A stretch of 64,000 nt of DNA from Lepas anatifera (lineage: Eukaryota > Arthropoda > Thecostraca > Lepadidae). The DNA lies in contig JAOTON010001079.1 in the NCBI GenBank assembly GCA_034440635.1, forward strand, positions 186,001 through 250,000, given 5' to 3'. Position numbers and translations under genes: made by a program. Positions 1 to 57,491 of the stretch are shown one piece after another (position 1 is the stretch's first letter; every line of letters starts with the position of its first letter). Under the pieces are notes generated by a model. That model did not search any database. It worked only from the letters and a program-made list of their open reading frames with translations, and was not told where the DNA came from.

Positions 1-1460
1 GTCTGCGGTAGAGGGGGTGGTTAGTGGTGTAAACTCGGAGCAAATGTCTGTCCATGGTCTGTGGCGGAAGGGGTGGTTAGTGGTGTAAACTTGGAACAAA
101 TGTCTGTCCATGGTCTGTGGCAGAGGGGGTGGTTAGTGATGGAAACTTGGAACAAAAAGTCTGTCCATGGTCTGCGGTAGAGGGGATGGTTAGTGGTGGA
201 AACTTGGAGCAAAAGTCTGTCCATGGTCTGTGGTAGAAGGGATGGTTAGTGGTGGAAACTTGGAACAAAAGTCTGTCCATGGTCTGTGGTAGAAGGGATG
301 GTTAGTGGTGGAAACTTGGAGCAAAAGTCTGTCCATGGTCTGTGGTAGAAGGGATGGTTAGTGGTGGAAACTTGGAACAAAAGTCTGTCCATGGTCTGCG
401 GTAGAGGGGATGGTTAGTGGTGGAAACTTGGAACAAAAGTCTGTCCATGGTCTGCGGTAGAGGGGATGGTTAGTGGTGGAAACTTGGAGCAAAAGTCTGT
501 CCATGGTCTGTGGTAGAAGGGATGGTTAGTGGTGGAAACTTGGAGCAAAAATCTGTCCATGGCCTGTGGTAGAAGGGATGGTTAGTGGTGGAAACTTGGA
601 GCAAAAATCTGTCCATGGCCTGTGGTAGAAGGGATGGTTAGTGGTGGAAACTTGGAGCAAAAGTCTGTCCATGGTCTGTGGTAGAAGGGATGGTTAGTGG
701 TGGAAACTTGGAACAAAAGTCTGTCCATGGTCTGTGGTAGAAGGGATGGTTAGTGGTGGAAACTTGGAGCAAAAATCTGTCCATGGCCTGTGGTAGAAGG
801 GATGGTTAGTGGTGGAAACTTGGAACAAAAGTCTGTCCATGGTCTGTGGCAGAAGGGGTGGTTAGTGGTGGAAACTTGGAACAAAAGTCTGTCCATGGTC
901 TGTGGCAGAAGGGGTGGTTAGTGGTTCAAACTTGGAACAAAAGTCTGTCCATGGTCTGTGGCAGAAGGGGTGGTTAGTGGTGGAAACTTGGAACAAAAAG
1001 TCTGTCCATGGTCTGCGGTAGAGGGGATGGTTAGTGGTGGAAACTTGGAATGAATGTCTGTCCATGGTCTGTGGCAGAAGGGATGGTTAGTGGTGTAATT
1101 TTGGAACAAATGTCTGTCCATGGTCTGCGACAGAGGGGGTGGTTAGTGGTGTAAACTTGGAACAAATGTCTGTCCATCGTCTGTGGCAGAGGGGGTGGTT
1201 AGTGGTGTAAACTTGGAGCAAATGTCTGTCCATGGTCTGTGGCAGAAGGGGTGGTTAGTGGTGTAAACTTGGAACAAATGTCTGTCCATGGTCTGTGGCA
1301 GAGGGGGTGGTTAGTGGTGGAAACTTGGAGCAAATGTCTGTCCATTGTCTGCGGTAGATGCTGGTTAGTGGTGCAAACTTGGAATGAATGACTGTCCATA
1401 ATATGCAGCAGGGGTCTGGTTAGAGATGTAAGCTCTGAACTAATTTCTGTCCATGATTAG
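1..1460. repeat. 56-bp minisatellite, about 26 copies, cut by window edge
   Basis: Units of 56 bp begin GTCTGTCCATGGTCTGTGG and end with ACTTGGAGCAAAA or close variants. Central copies are nearly identical; copies after about 1330 are degenerate and fade out near 1460. Stop-poor frames across it are by-products, not genes. Confidence 0.95.
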
Positions 1461-3228
1461 TGGCATGGGGCTGGTTAGTGATGCAAACTCTGAACTAATG
1501 TCTGGCCATGGTCTTTAGAAGATCTTATGCCTGTGATTTATGGGAGAGGAGGACTAAATTGTGGTGCAAGTACTGACAAAAATTCATGTTTGTCTAAGAT
1601 ACATGAGTGTTTTGGTGATTTATATTTTTAAGCGCATATTAACTCATTTTTCCCTCTGAGGGCACTAAGCCAGACAACATTGTAATAATGTGCATAAGTT
1701 GTCAAATTTGATCAATCTGTCCAAACCCACTGGTGACCTTTCACAAACACTATGCAGGTTCATTACAGTATCTGTGGACTCTGTGGACTCTCTGTTGACG
1801 TCCTTAGCTCATTTTCAGTGTAGCAAACAGGGTTAGACTTGATGACCTTGTTTGACCTTGAAGATATGTAACTAGGGCAGGTAAAGTTGACTGTAAAGTA
1901 GAGGACCATTGTTTGCACAATTTTTCTTTACTCTGTGCCATTTCCGCAGTCCAAAGCACTAGAAACAAGCTGTGAGACTTGATGAGAAAAGTAAACATAA
2001 ACAGGAAGTGAGAAAAAAGTAGGGACAAAATGTACAAAGCAGATAGCGTAATGAGCCACCACAGTAGCTCCATTGGTAGAGCATTGGGCTCTGGCCCGCT
2101 ACTCAAAAACATGCAGTAGCAGTGGATATCCAGGCTTGAGATTGGTTTCTCAAGAGAGGCGCTGGCACTCAATAGTTTAATAGTTTTGTGGAACATTAAA
2201 CTTTTGCTTCTAAACTAATCATTCATTGTGGGACTTAATTGTGAGGGTGGTGGGGTCGGGTATCCATGACAAGTCACTTGATGGCTTTAGTGAGACTACA
2301 ACTTAACAGCAGAACTGGGTACAACTGGGATACACTTAGTAAAATAAAAAAACATGCTTATGAAATTCATAAGTGAAAAAGAGAAAAGCAGTAACTGTGC
2401 AGTGCAGTTTTGCCTTTAAAAGGGCTGTCACCTGAAAATAATCATAAGATGGAAATTGATAAGTTTTTATTCATTATAAAACAAAACAATTAAATAAATA
2501 CATTTCTTAAGTGATTTTACACACATACAATACAATGTATTCCCAATTTTCATGTAGGTAATTCACAGAAAAGCAGCACAAGCACCATGCTGGCATAGGT
2601 ACCTGAGTGGAACAGATGGTTAAGTCGTGCTGTACTGGCCTCAATCAATGCGTACAGATTCAATTGCAAAAAAATAGATAAGAAATGGCCTTCATCTAAC
2701 TAACTAGCTTTACTGAAATACAAAAATGCAAATAATTTTTGTTTATCCGGTCTGGCACCACATACATAAGCAGTCACGGACTTATGGGCTTTTTCCGTTT
2801 TTTTCGTGGTAAGGCCTTTAAATGTAAAGGTAAGAAACTCCATTCTAGGAAATTATAACCTCTGTTTACAGAGACTTTTCTAGGCGTGACGTCACAGATT
2901 ACTCACACGCCACAATCGCCCATTCGTTCAACGTGAAGCGGCTATGGATCGTGGGATGTTTGAAGAAAGCCTGCATCCATGAGGGGCGGGTCTAGGATTT
3001 TCTCGAGGAGGAAACGAATGAATTCAAGTCTCGGATGAGGTGGGGGGCGCTTGCTTGAGCGTGGTATCGTTGCGAACTGGACCTGTGCGGTGCTGATTTG
3101 TTTCAGGGATCCAAGACAATTTCTATTAGAGCCCCCAAGACCAGCTATTAGAGCCCCCCACTAGGGAAAAAATACTGAGGCCCCTAGACCAAATATTATG
3201 GGCCACCAAGACCAACCATTCACCCCCG
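1461..3228. other. no gene recognised
   Basis: AT-rich sequence. A tRNA-like piece (gtagctccattggtagag) at about 2069-2086 lacks a clear B box. A TGACGTCA element sits near 2887. I see no supported exon. Confidence 0.5.
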
Positions 3229-4220
3229 CCCCACCGGGGGGCCATCGATGGCTCCTTAAGGTTTTTTTCGAGATAACATAAAAACGACGAGGCGCAGCAC
3301 CATGTCTGTGAAAACAGCACGAGCTCGATATTCGATATTCAGATTGATATTCAGGATTTTTAGAAATCACCTCAAATCATGCATCATTTTAACCCTTGCC
3401 GATACCATTCCGAAACAGGTCTTTATATTGTTCTATCGCGTGGTGGAGCACAATGTGTGCCGTAAAAATCAATTTTGGCCGTAGTGCATTAAATGTCGTT
3501 GAATTTAACATGGGAGCCCACGTATCACCAAAATCGGGGACAATTGATTTCACTTAACATCAGCATGAAATGCAAAACCACTTCGCGGCTTTTTGCGGGG
3601 CACAGCTTGGTTCAGCCTCCAGAGGCTATTGAAATCAATGTCAAATCTTCGGTATCCCGAAGTCAACAGAATGATATTCGCTCCCGTGAACCAAATCACA
3701 TCAAATCATACATCATTTAAATGCCCCCACCGAGGCCATTCCAAAACTGGTCTTTATTTTGCTCCATCGCGTCGTGTTCCTGAGATACAGCACAAAACAA
3801 GCCTTAAAAATCAGTTTTGTCCGCAATGCATTAAATGCTATTGACTTTAACATGGGACCCAACGCATCAACAAAATCGGGTACAATTGATTTCGCTTAAA
3901 ATGAGTATGCAAGCCAGGAAACAAAATACAAAACCAGTTCAAGGATTTTTTTGCGGGGCACAACTTGGTTCAAGCTCCAGAGGCTGTTCGAATCAACGTC
4001 CAATCCTTGGTATTCCGAGGTCAACAGAATGATATTCGCTCCCGTGAACCAAATCACGTCAAATCATACATCACTTAAAAGCCCCTGCCAAGCCCATTCC
4101 GATGCAGGTATTTACATTCCTCCATCGCGTCGTGTTCTTGAGATAGAGCACAAAATGTGCTGTAAAATCCATTTTGGCCGTAATGCATTAAATGCCATAA
4201 ACTTTAACATGGGACCTAAC

Positions 4221-4418
4221 CAGGGCATATTTCAAGGATTTGGGACTGGTGAGAATTCGGCTGAAAAGGGCGCAAATTAACACCAAAAGGGCACTCCCAC
4301 AGCATCAAATGACTGCTGACTGGTGGGCACTGGGCCGTTCAGGGCCGTTCACTTGTAAACATAGCATGAGTACTGGTGGGCAAAATGCCCACTACTTTGT
4401 AGCTTAAAATATGCCCTG
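4221..4418. mobile_element. hAT-like MITE with perfect 8-bp target duplication
   Basis: The 198-bp element starts CAGGGCATATTT and ends with the inverted AAATATGCCCTG. It is flanked on both sides by GACCTAAC (4213-4220 and 4419-4426). Short CAGGG termini and an 8-bp duplication are hAT hallmarks. It interrupts a unit of the 3229-8250 repeat, so it is younger. Confidence 0.88.
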
Positions 4419-6221
4419 GACCTAACGCATAACCCAAATCGGGGACAATTGATTTCGCTTAAAATCAGTATGCAAGCCAGGAAACATCAAATACAAAACC
4501 AGGTCACGGCTTTTTGCGGGGCATAGCTTGGTTTTGTAATCCTTGGTTTTGTACTTCATGTTTCCAGGCGTGCATACTGATTTTAAGCGAAATCAATTGT
4601 CCCCGATTTTGGTGACCGTTGGGTCCTATGTTAAAGTCAATGGCATTTAATGCGTTACAGCCAAAACTAATTTGAATGCCACATTTTTGCACTACCTCAA
4701 GAACACGATGCGACAGAGCAATATAAAGACCTGCTTCGGAATGGGCTCGGCAGGGGCTTTTAAATGATGTATGATTTGACGTGATTCGGTTCACGGGAGC
4801 GAATATCATTCTGTTGAGATCAGGATACGAATGATTTGACGTTGACTTCAACAGCCTCTGGAGCCTAAACCAAGCTGTGCCCCGCAGAAAATCCATGATC
4901 TGGTTTTGTATTTCATGTTTCCTGGCTTGCATACTGATTTTAAGCGAAATCAATTGTCGCCGATTTTGATGATGCGTTGGATCCCATGTTAAGGTCAAAG
5001 GCATATAATGCATTACAGCCAAAATTGATTTTTACGGCAGATTTTGTGCTCTGTCTCAAGAACACCACGCGATAGAGCAATATAAAGACCTGTTTCGGAA
5101 TGGTCTCGGCAAGGGCTTTCAAATTATGTATGATTTGAGAGGATTATAAAAATCCTGAATATCAATCTGAATATCGAGCTCCTGCTGTTTTCACAGACAT
5201 GCGCAGCACCGCGGTTGAGAGCTCAAACTCTCACCCCATATTTTTTCCACCATCCCTGAAATTTTGGGCCCCAGATCACACAAGTTCAGGTCACCAGGCG
5301 AGGTCAACCAATGTCACCTCACTTCAAATTTTGAGCTAACATAGCTACATTTCTAGGCCGATTGATTTGAAATTTCCTACACTACGTAAGCCCTCCAGTG
5401 TCTAACAAATTTACATCTGGGATTTCTCGATTTAGGGACCTGAGGTCAGTTCACGAGGTGACCCTTCCATTGAAAAAGCCTGGGGAAAAGCTGTCTTATG
5501 ATCTAAAAGTCACACAAATGTTTGCAAATGCCAAAATTACTCAGAAAAGCGTTCTTGGAAAACCCTCCACGGATCCCAGGGACGATATTTTCCCCTTTAC
5601 CTATCTAAGGTCATAACAGGTCACCAGGTGTCAAAAACAGTACTTTGACGATAACTATTGACCTAATCAAGCTAGAGCGCTAAATCAAACGTCATCGTGT
5701 ATATCTCGTCACTGACTTTTATTTGATATGTATCAAGGTCACTTTCTGACCTTTCGTGACTTCAGTTCATATTAGGTCATGAGGTGACCTCCAGAGGTCA
5801 AACCACCAGCGGAGTTCATTATGTCTTGCATAACGGAAAACGGTCTGGAATTTTCCTATAAAATGTATTTTACCAGATCTCAATAGTTCTAATGACATGA
5901 GAGCCATGCCCAGTTTTCTTAAGCATTGCATATTTTAGTTGCAATAGCATATCGTGACCTAACTTGACCTCTGGACCCGGCTGGGGCAAGGGTTAAGATT
6001 TTTCTTTTACATCCGGGAAACGACAAGACGCAGCACTGCAGCACCTGGTACAGATGTTCCTCGATTTTTTGTGGTCAAATTTAAGCCCATTTAGGTAATC
6101 CCTTATAACGCAGAAATCATTAGACCTAGAACAAAACAAGAGACATGAGTGTTTTCGTCTCGAATCAAAGACTCAAATTATATGTGGAATGACCTTGTAC
6201 GGTCACATTATTACCTTGACC

Positions 6222-6397
6222 GGGATGAGGTGGCTTAGTGGATAGCACCCTTGTCTTCTAAGCCACCGGTCCCGGGTTCAAATCCCGGCGGAGCCTCTGA
6301 ATAAGTCGATCTGATCCCCAAAATCCCTTCCAACAGGGTGAGAGTTGGCGACACCGTATGACCCTGGCAGTTGGTGCGTCGTTAAACCCCAGCAATT
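6222..6397 (+). mobile_element. tRNA-derived SINE, intact, with 15-bp target duplication
   Basis: The head resembles tRNA-Arg(TCT): A box TGGCTTAGTGG at 6231-6241 and B box GGTTCAAATCC at 6275-6285. A tRNA-unrelated body follows, then an (ATT)n tail. The direct repeat ATTATTACCTTGACC flanks it at 6207-6221 and 6398-6412, as expected of LINE-mediated insertion. Related fragments lie at 25960-26095, 42620-42710 and 49590-49731. Confidence 0.9.
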
Positions 6398-7610
6398 ATT
6401 ATTACCTTGACCATGGGTCAGGTTCAAAGAAATATATTTTAAATTCATGTTTACTGGTGGACGCAGACGGAGGAGGTGCAAAGGGTCAAAGCCCCCAAAA
6501 TTTCAAAATGTTGGCCGCTTTTCTTTAAAGCTGTATGTTTTTACGATTTCTTCCAAGCTGCCCCCGCTCCCTGAAACGACGCTCCTGCGTCAGCCCTTGG
6601 TCATGTTGTATATTTGTTTTCGAAAATTTGGGTTATCTTTATTGCTAGGATGCAAAATTGAAGGCTGCATCTCGTTTTCTTCAAAAGTTCGTAAGCACAC
6701 AATTTAAAAATCGTGACCTTTGGTGACCTCTGGTGACCTTGGTATTGACCTGCCGTCAAAACGGATAGCAGCGCGGATATTTCCCGCTTCAAAAGCTTTC
6801 GAGTGATGCAGAGAAGCTTGATCTAGCTTTTCTAAATGCCGAATTACACCCTGGTTTTATCAGTCCCAGTTTAGAAGAACAAAATTGCCTGACATGGGTT
6901 TACAAATAACGCTATAATTCGTTGACCCGACCTGATATCAATATTTTGTCATAAGTTGTCAAATTGATCACCTTAGAGGCATACAAAGCGACGAGCATCT
7001 CATTCAAATAGGCTCGGAATCATTTGCGAAAAACCGAGGGGTCCGATCAAACCCCCAGGCGATGATTTGTTAAGTCTCGTCTGCAAACGAGTCATAATAA
7101 TTTTAGATTCGTTGCGGTTAGCTTTGGGACTTTTCTTCTGCGATTGTTCCCATTAGACGGCGTTGTCACCATTCTCCGAGAAAATACATGGCAACAGTTA
7201 ATTAAGCGTGGTGCTCTTAACCCGCGCCCCACCGGGGGTCCGGCGCCACCTTCGCCCCACGGGGGGCCATCGATGGCCCCCTCTAACTCCGAAAATATGG
7301 GCGTTAGCGCAAATCTGCGAAGTGCAATAGAAAGCTCGCGTGAATTCAGTAAGAAATTACTTCGCATGTTTTAGTGCTCAGGTCAATGGTTTGACCTCCA
7401 GAGGTCAAATTAGGTCAAGATCGGCTATTTTCATTCAAATATGCAATGATTAAGCAAACTGGTCATAACTCTTATGTCATTAGAGCTATTGAGGCCTGGT
7501 AAAGTTCATTTGATAGGAAATTGCCAGTACTTTTTCCACTATGTGGAACGTAAAGGCCTCCCGCCAGTGGTTTGACCTCCAGAGGTCACCTCGTGACCTA
7601 ATATGACCTG

Positions 7611-7626
7611 AGGTCACGAAAGGTCA
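7611..7626 (+). promoter_or_regulatory. DR4 nuclear-receptor-type direct repeat
   Basis: AGGTCA CGAA AGGTCA is an exact DR4 arrangement of the nuclear-receptor half-site, inside a repeat with many further AGGTCA/TGACCT copies. Binding is unproven; the motif comes with the repeat. Confidence 0.35.
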
Positions 7627-8250
7627 CAAAGTGACCTTGCCGTATATCAAATGAAAGCCAGTGACAAGACAAACACGATGGTGTTTGTTTCACCGCTCTA
7701 GCTTAATTAGGTCAAAAGTTATTGTCAAAATACTGTTTTTGACCTCTGGTGACCTTGGATGACCTTGGAAAAGTCAAAGGGTAAATATGACCCCTGGGAT
7801 CCGTGACCGTGAAAGGGTGTCAAAAACGCTGTTCTGAGCAGCCTGAGTATTTTCAATAATTTTTGTGGCTTTTATATCATGAAACAGGTTTTCCCCATAC
7901 TTTTCCAATGGGAGATGTCACCTCGTGACCTGACCTCAGGGCACGAAATCGAAAAAATCCCAGATATACACCTTGTAGACCCTAGAGGGGTCATTAAGTG
8001 TAGGAAGTTTCAAATCGATCGACTTTGAAATGTAGCTCTTACAGAGCTCTAAAGTTGAAGTGAGGTGACCTTGGTTGACCTCGTCTGGTGACCTGACCTT
8101 GGGTGACCCGGGGTAAAAAATTTCAGGGATGATGGGAAAATGATGCAGTGAGAGGTAGAGCCCTCAACCGCGGTGCTGCGCCTCGTCGTTTTTCTGCTAT
8201 CCCGGAAAAACCTTAGGGGGGCATCGATGGCCCCCGGTGGGCAAGGGTTA

Positions 8251-8746
8251 ATATAACAAGCGCACTGGAGGGGTCTCGGAGGCTCCCCCCATATTTTTTC
8301 TAAGGAGCCCGGAGAACCATTCGCAGCCGAAAAACGCTACATGGCTAAATTTGACAATTCCGAGCTTCATATCAAGTATCATAATGACCTGACATTCATG
8401 CAGGAATACCATCGCGAGAATCGGACGTTTAAGCGGAAAACAGGTTCATTTGTAATTGTGCTCATTCTGCCATCGCTGATATAGGACATCTACCTGGCCG
8501 GGGGGGGTTCTGATGGCCCCAGTGGTCTCTTTTGCCCCTAAAGTCAAGCCCGTCCTACTCCGTCCCGGACAATGTATCTCAGAAGTCACCTAAGCCGTTC
8601 AATCCCATTGTTACAAACATTTTCCGATTAATCCTCCCGTTCCCATCTAAACTGGATACTTTTATTCTATCTCGCGTGTGTGTGTGTATTGGGGTTTACA
8701 GGGTGCTTTCAGCATCTAGGCTATATCGCGCCCTTTTTGTTTCTTT
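8251..8746. other. no gene recognised
   Basis: Unique-looking sequence between the inverted-repeat block and the possible uif 3' UTR. A short (TG)n run lies near 8680-8692. Nothing else is supported. Confidence 0.4.
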
Positions 8747-10112
8747 TTTATTCTAACTCATCTGAATCCACCCACCCATTCTCATTCCATTCCTACCTCC
8801 ACGACCAGCGGATACGATCGTGTGTAGCGTCCCGCCTTTATTAATACAGACATCAGCGCAGGACACCCCACATCGTATTCACCCCCTGCGTCAATGTTTC
8901 CGCTCCTCCGCTGAGGTTTCCAACTCTCCGTGTGGCGCATCCGGCGTTTACGTACGCGATGCACACACACACGCACACACATACTGGAATGTTTGTGAAG
9001 CACTGGACGGATAACGTGTGTCCCGCTTGCCGTCAGGCCTGGCGGTAGAAAACTGAGTACATAGTACGTGCACATGCGCGAAATTACAGCAGCATATTCA
9101 CATGGGTACAAAAAGAGCATACCTGTCAATAACAAGATAAAAACAACACTTGAGCGTACGAAGTCCTGGCGAACCCCGTGGATGGTATTTCGTGTTGCCA
9201 CAAACTTGTAAGTATTCAGTTCAGACAGGGTTCACACCGGTCAACCCCATGTGTAAAAAGTCCCTGTTCGGAATAAACACACAGGGCAGGCCGACAAGAC
9301 ATCTCTCGGCGCCTCAGCACGCTAATACGGGCTCCGGCGTCCTCAGGAACCTTGCATCGCACAGTATGGGTACCATCACACGAAATGGGTACCACTGCCC
9401 TGTGCGGGCTACGTCGGCCGGTTTAAGTACCATCGCCGCTGGCATGTATTTCACGTCCTCAGGAGCGCACATCCACTGAGCTACTGCAACGCTTCACTGG
9501 TGAAGTCAGCTGCATATTCCATGAACTGGTCCTCACAACGACGCAGCGTCGGACCTCACAATGACAAACACGGTCCTCGGAATGGAACACTCACACACAC
9601 ACACACGCCACACAAGTCCGCACACCATTCGTGCTTCACATCATGTATACACTTCAGCATGCACACCACTCGAACTCTGGCCAGGTTCTGCGGCACCAGG
9701 CGCAGTCAGCAAATAACTTAGATAGGCAGCGGCATCCAGCCAGGTCCCGGCCGGCGCACTCACTGAGTCTGGCCTTGTGCGGTGTCGCCGCTCTGCTGCC
9801 CGCGCATGCGCATAACACCCGGCTCACTTTCTCTGGGCTGTCACACTTTCATCGCTCCCCCTTTGGACCGTTGATTATTGCTCTCATGAGCACTCGATCG
9901 TATTCGTACAGCCTCAGCGGAGAAAAATTCTAAAGGGCTGTGGCAGGGCACGGATGACGCCATCTTGTCCCATGGCAGCCCCGGCTGGTCACGCTGGCCG
10001 CCAAAAATGCCCCGGGGCGTGCACGGTCGCTAAACAGCCTGTAGACAGCAGCACCATCGACCCTGGTGTCGACAGCATACACTAGAGCTTGCAAAACTAT
10101 CGCTAGATGTCC
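8747..10112 (-). other. possible uif 3' UTR with candidate poly(A) signals
   Basis: This 1.4-kb stretch after the uif stop has no recognisable gene or interspersed repeat apart from short (CA)n runs near 8957-8980 and 9592-9605. Read on the minus strand, AATAAA occurs at 8842-8837 and again at 8752-8747. Either could end the transcript. This rests on position and short motifs only. Confidence 0.3.
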
Positions 10113-54881
<44,769 letters not shown>

Positions 54882-55942
54882 CTGAAAGAACAAAAACCAT
54901 CAGAAAAACCCCAGATCCACCAGTCAAGGGCACGTGATCAGCAAGGCTCAACCAGAATTCAGCACCTAATTTGTCTTTCTTGGAAACAATTAAACAAATA
55001 TTTGAAGGACTGCTACGCCACCCTGTTTCTTTTACCGATTTTTTTGTACGCTAAGCCCATCATAAAACCACCGATAGCTCTTATTTTGCATCCAGAACCA
55101 CAGGTTAAGTGGCAACTGAGCAGCGATAATAATGAGACTTGCCTGCATCGTCCCTCGCAATTGGGCTAGAAGGCAGAGGGACTGAATTTTTCATATGTAT
55201 ATTTCTAACCGCCATTCCCATGATTCTTAAACTTTTGAATTTTTTTAAATGGCGTTCAGTCTGAGAAAAGTATATTTAAGCATTTGCCTTCAAAAAAAAA
55301 ACCAAAAATCTGGGAGGGTGGATCTACCCCCTGACAGGCATAAGGGTATCCAATAGCTGTTCAAGATCAGGGTTAAGCGGGCATTCCTTCACGCTCGGGA
55401 AGTGTGTTTCCAGCGCAGAATGGCTCAGAGGATGGCTCCAGTAACCAATTCCACAGGTACCTCCTAAAAACTTCTTCACACCTTCACGACCATATGCACA
55501 GTTTCTTCACAGGAGGAAAATCCTGTCGCCTTTATGACATTTCAGGGCACCACCAGCGCTCAACCGCGCCCAACGTCAAAGACGTTCTTACTTCTTGCAC
55601 GGAAAATCGTCTATGTCTTAGACGGAGACTCGAGGAGTCATTTTCCGCCGCGCTTGTTGTTTGGCGCATGAAACGCACCGTTTTTGATAAAGAATAATTT
55701 TTTCTCATTTATTATTTTAATTTATTAATTTTAATTTCTTTATTTCTTTCTTTATCTTTATTAATTTATTTATTTTAATTATTTTAATTTATTATTTTAA
55801 TCATAATTTAATTTCACAGTTTTTGATAAGAATAATTACGTCTTTTTCATTCGTCTTTGGAGCCCCCGCCCTCGGCATGCTCTTGCTCACCCGGTTTTCT
55901 GCTTTCTTTCACCCGCATTGTACTGGCGAATTCAGCAATGAG

Positions 55943-56214
55943 CAGGGGCGATTTCGCTCAGGGAGGGGCGGCACCCCAAAAAGGGCCCCTGCGACAGCGC
56001 AAAAAGGGCCCTGATGGGTAAAAAGGGCTCTGCTTGTTACATAATTGAGTGCTGAAGAGGGCTTAAGAGGGCCCTGTCTGGTATAAAATGTCAAATTTGG
56101 CCTCAGAGCATAGTGCGGGCGAGCCGCGCGAAGCGCGGCACGTGTCCTCAGGGCCCTTCGGGCCCTCAGGGAGGGGCGGCTGTCCCTGCCGCTCCCCCCT
56201 TGGCTACGCCCCTG
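55943..56214. mobile_element. hAT-like MITE with perfect 8-bp duplication
   Basis: 272 bp; ends CAGGGGCG and CGCCCCTG; GCAATGAG flanks both sides (55935-55942 and 56215-56222). Interior has GGGCCCTTCGGGCCC and related palindromes. Confidence 0.88.
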
Positions 56215-56650
56215 GCAATGAGCGTGACCATATTCGCTTACCCACTATAGGGGAGCTTCTCAGTTCTCTATGCTTCCGTGCCTGTCATTCAGCTATGTGT
56301 CTGGCTTTGTTTTATTTTCTGATGGGAATCCTAGAGATATTTCGATCTACCGTATTTATGTGTTACGTATATGATAGGTATGCATAATGCATAATTATAT
56401 TTTGAACCATTTCAGAGCAAAAGCTCGACGCGTGAGAGTGAGAAGTATATCTCAGGGCCTGATAATCAGAGGACTTAAGAGACGAAACACGATCAACAAA
56501 CCAACTAGCATCTACCTACGATGTGCATCAGTTTGATCAGCTAAAACAGGAAAACTCAAACTGACTTCGGTAGATGAGCCAGTTCTTTATAGATTTATCA
56601 TTATTTTCTTATTCATAGTGTATATTTATTCATAACTATGTCCAATATAC

Positions 56651-56710
<60 letters not shown>

Positions 56711-56712
<2 letters not shown>

Positions 56713-56828
56713 GGTTATCACAGACATAATGTGATATAGGTGAACACACAGAAAGTTATTTAAGTTATATTTAATTTACATGTAAATCAAATATAACTTA
56801 AATAACTTTCTGTGTGTTCACCTATATC

Positions 56829-56830
<2 letters not shown>
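56711..56830. mobile_element. palindromic MITE in (TA)n, copy 2
   Basis: Arms 56733-56780 and 56781-56828 are inverted copies with one mismatch in 48, with no loop between them. (TA)n lies on both sides (about 56655-56710 and 56832-56880). Confidence 0.85.
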
Positions 56831-56882
<52 letters not shown>

Positions 56883-57003
56883 AAGAGGTTTGAGACTTTT
56901 TAATTTATTTTATATCTATATAAGTCTATAAGTCGTTTATATAAGTCATTTATATAAGTCTCAAGTCCCTTCCATATATCATATACCATGTCAAGAACTT
57001 ATT

Positions 57004-57008
<5 letters not shown>

Positions 57009-57052
<44 letters not shown>
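57009..57052. repeat. (TA)n microsatellite
   Basis: Perfect TA tract of about 44 bp. Confidence 0.95.
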
Positions 57053-57056
<4 letters not shown>

Positions 57057-57237
57057 TTCCTATTCACTATTAATTCATTAATAAAGTTATATCTATTTCA
57101 TACTTGGTATTCCGAAAAAATACAGCTGAATTGGCAGCGAAACCCTTTCAAGTAGATGTCAGCTCGGTCCCGGTAGATGACACCACCTGCACCGTCGTCT
57201 TCGTCTTGTTCGGTAATGTTTTCGTCATAGCCACTGC

Positions 57238-57491
57238 CATGGGCGTCGAACGTGGGGAAGGGAGGGGATGCGCCCCCACTCTTGAATCAGGGTGACATCC
57301 CAGCAAATTTTAGACCGTGACTTAATTTTTGGATTTTCTCCGTGTTGCTAGCGCAAATCTGCATAAATGTGTTGAGGAAGTGCTTCGTTGTTAATGCTCA
57401 TATATGGCCAAAATTATCGGAATTTGCCTGCCTCTCGGTCATCGGCAGTTTTTGGTCCGCTCCCAATAACAACTCCATGGCGACGCCCCTG
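57238..57491. mobile_element. degenerate hAT-like MITE
   Basis: Ends CATGGGCGTCG and CGACGCCCCTG; flanks GCCACTGC and GTCACTGG match at 6 of 8 bases. Confidence 0.62.

Larger units (their letters stand above)
3229..8250. repeat. nested tandem and inverted repeat block rich in GGTCA motifs
   Basis: From 3335 to 4200 a unit of about 330-357 bp is repeated (CAAATCATACATCA-type starts at 3373, 3702, 4059), and 4505-5170 holds the same units inverted. Flanking this, 5200-6050 and 7380-8240 are inverted copies of one another (shared CGCAGCACCGCGGTTGAG and the gaggtcaacc/gaggtgacc blocks). GGGCCATCGATGG-type ends occur at about 3238, 7266 and 8222. No transposase is visible; it looks like a large non-autonomous repeat family. 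Confidence 0.8.

Noticed and set aside
21..1399. Repeated 67-residue frames on the minus strand
   Set aside because: They arise from the 56-bp minisatellite; 56 is not a multiple of three and the frames stop regularly.
4504..5022. 172-residue minus-strand frame
   Set aside because: Lies in the inverted units of the 3229-8250 repeat; the same peptide pieces recur in neighbouring copies.
57104..57250. Minus-strand frame with an acidic stretch (ENITEQDEDDGAGG)
   Set aside because: No splice sites in suitable phase and it runs into a hAT-like MITE end; too weak to call an exon.
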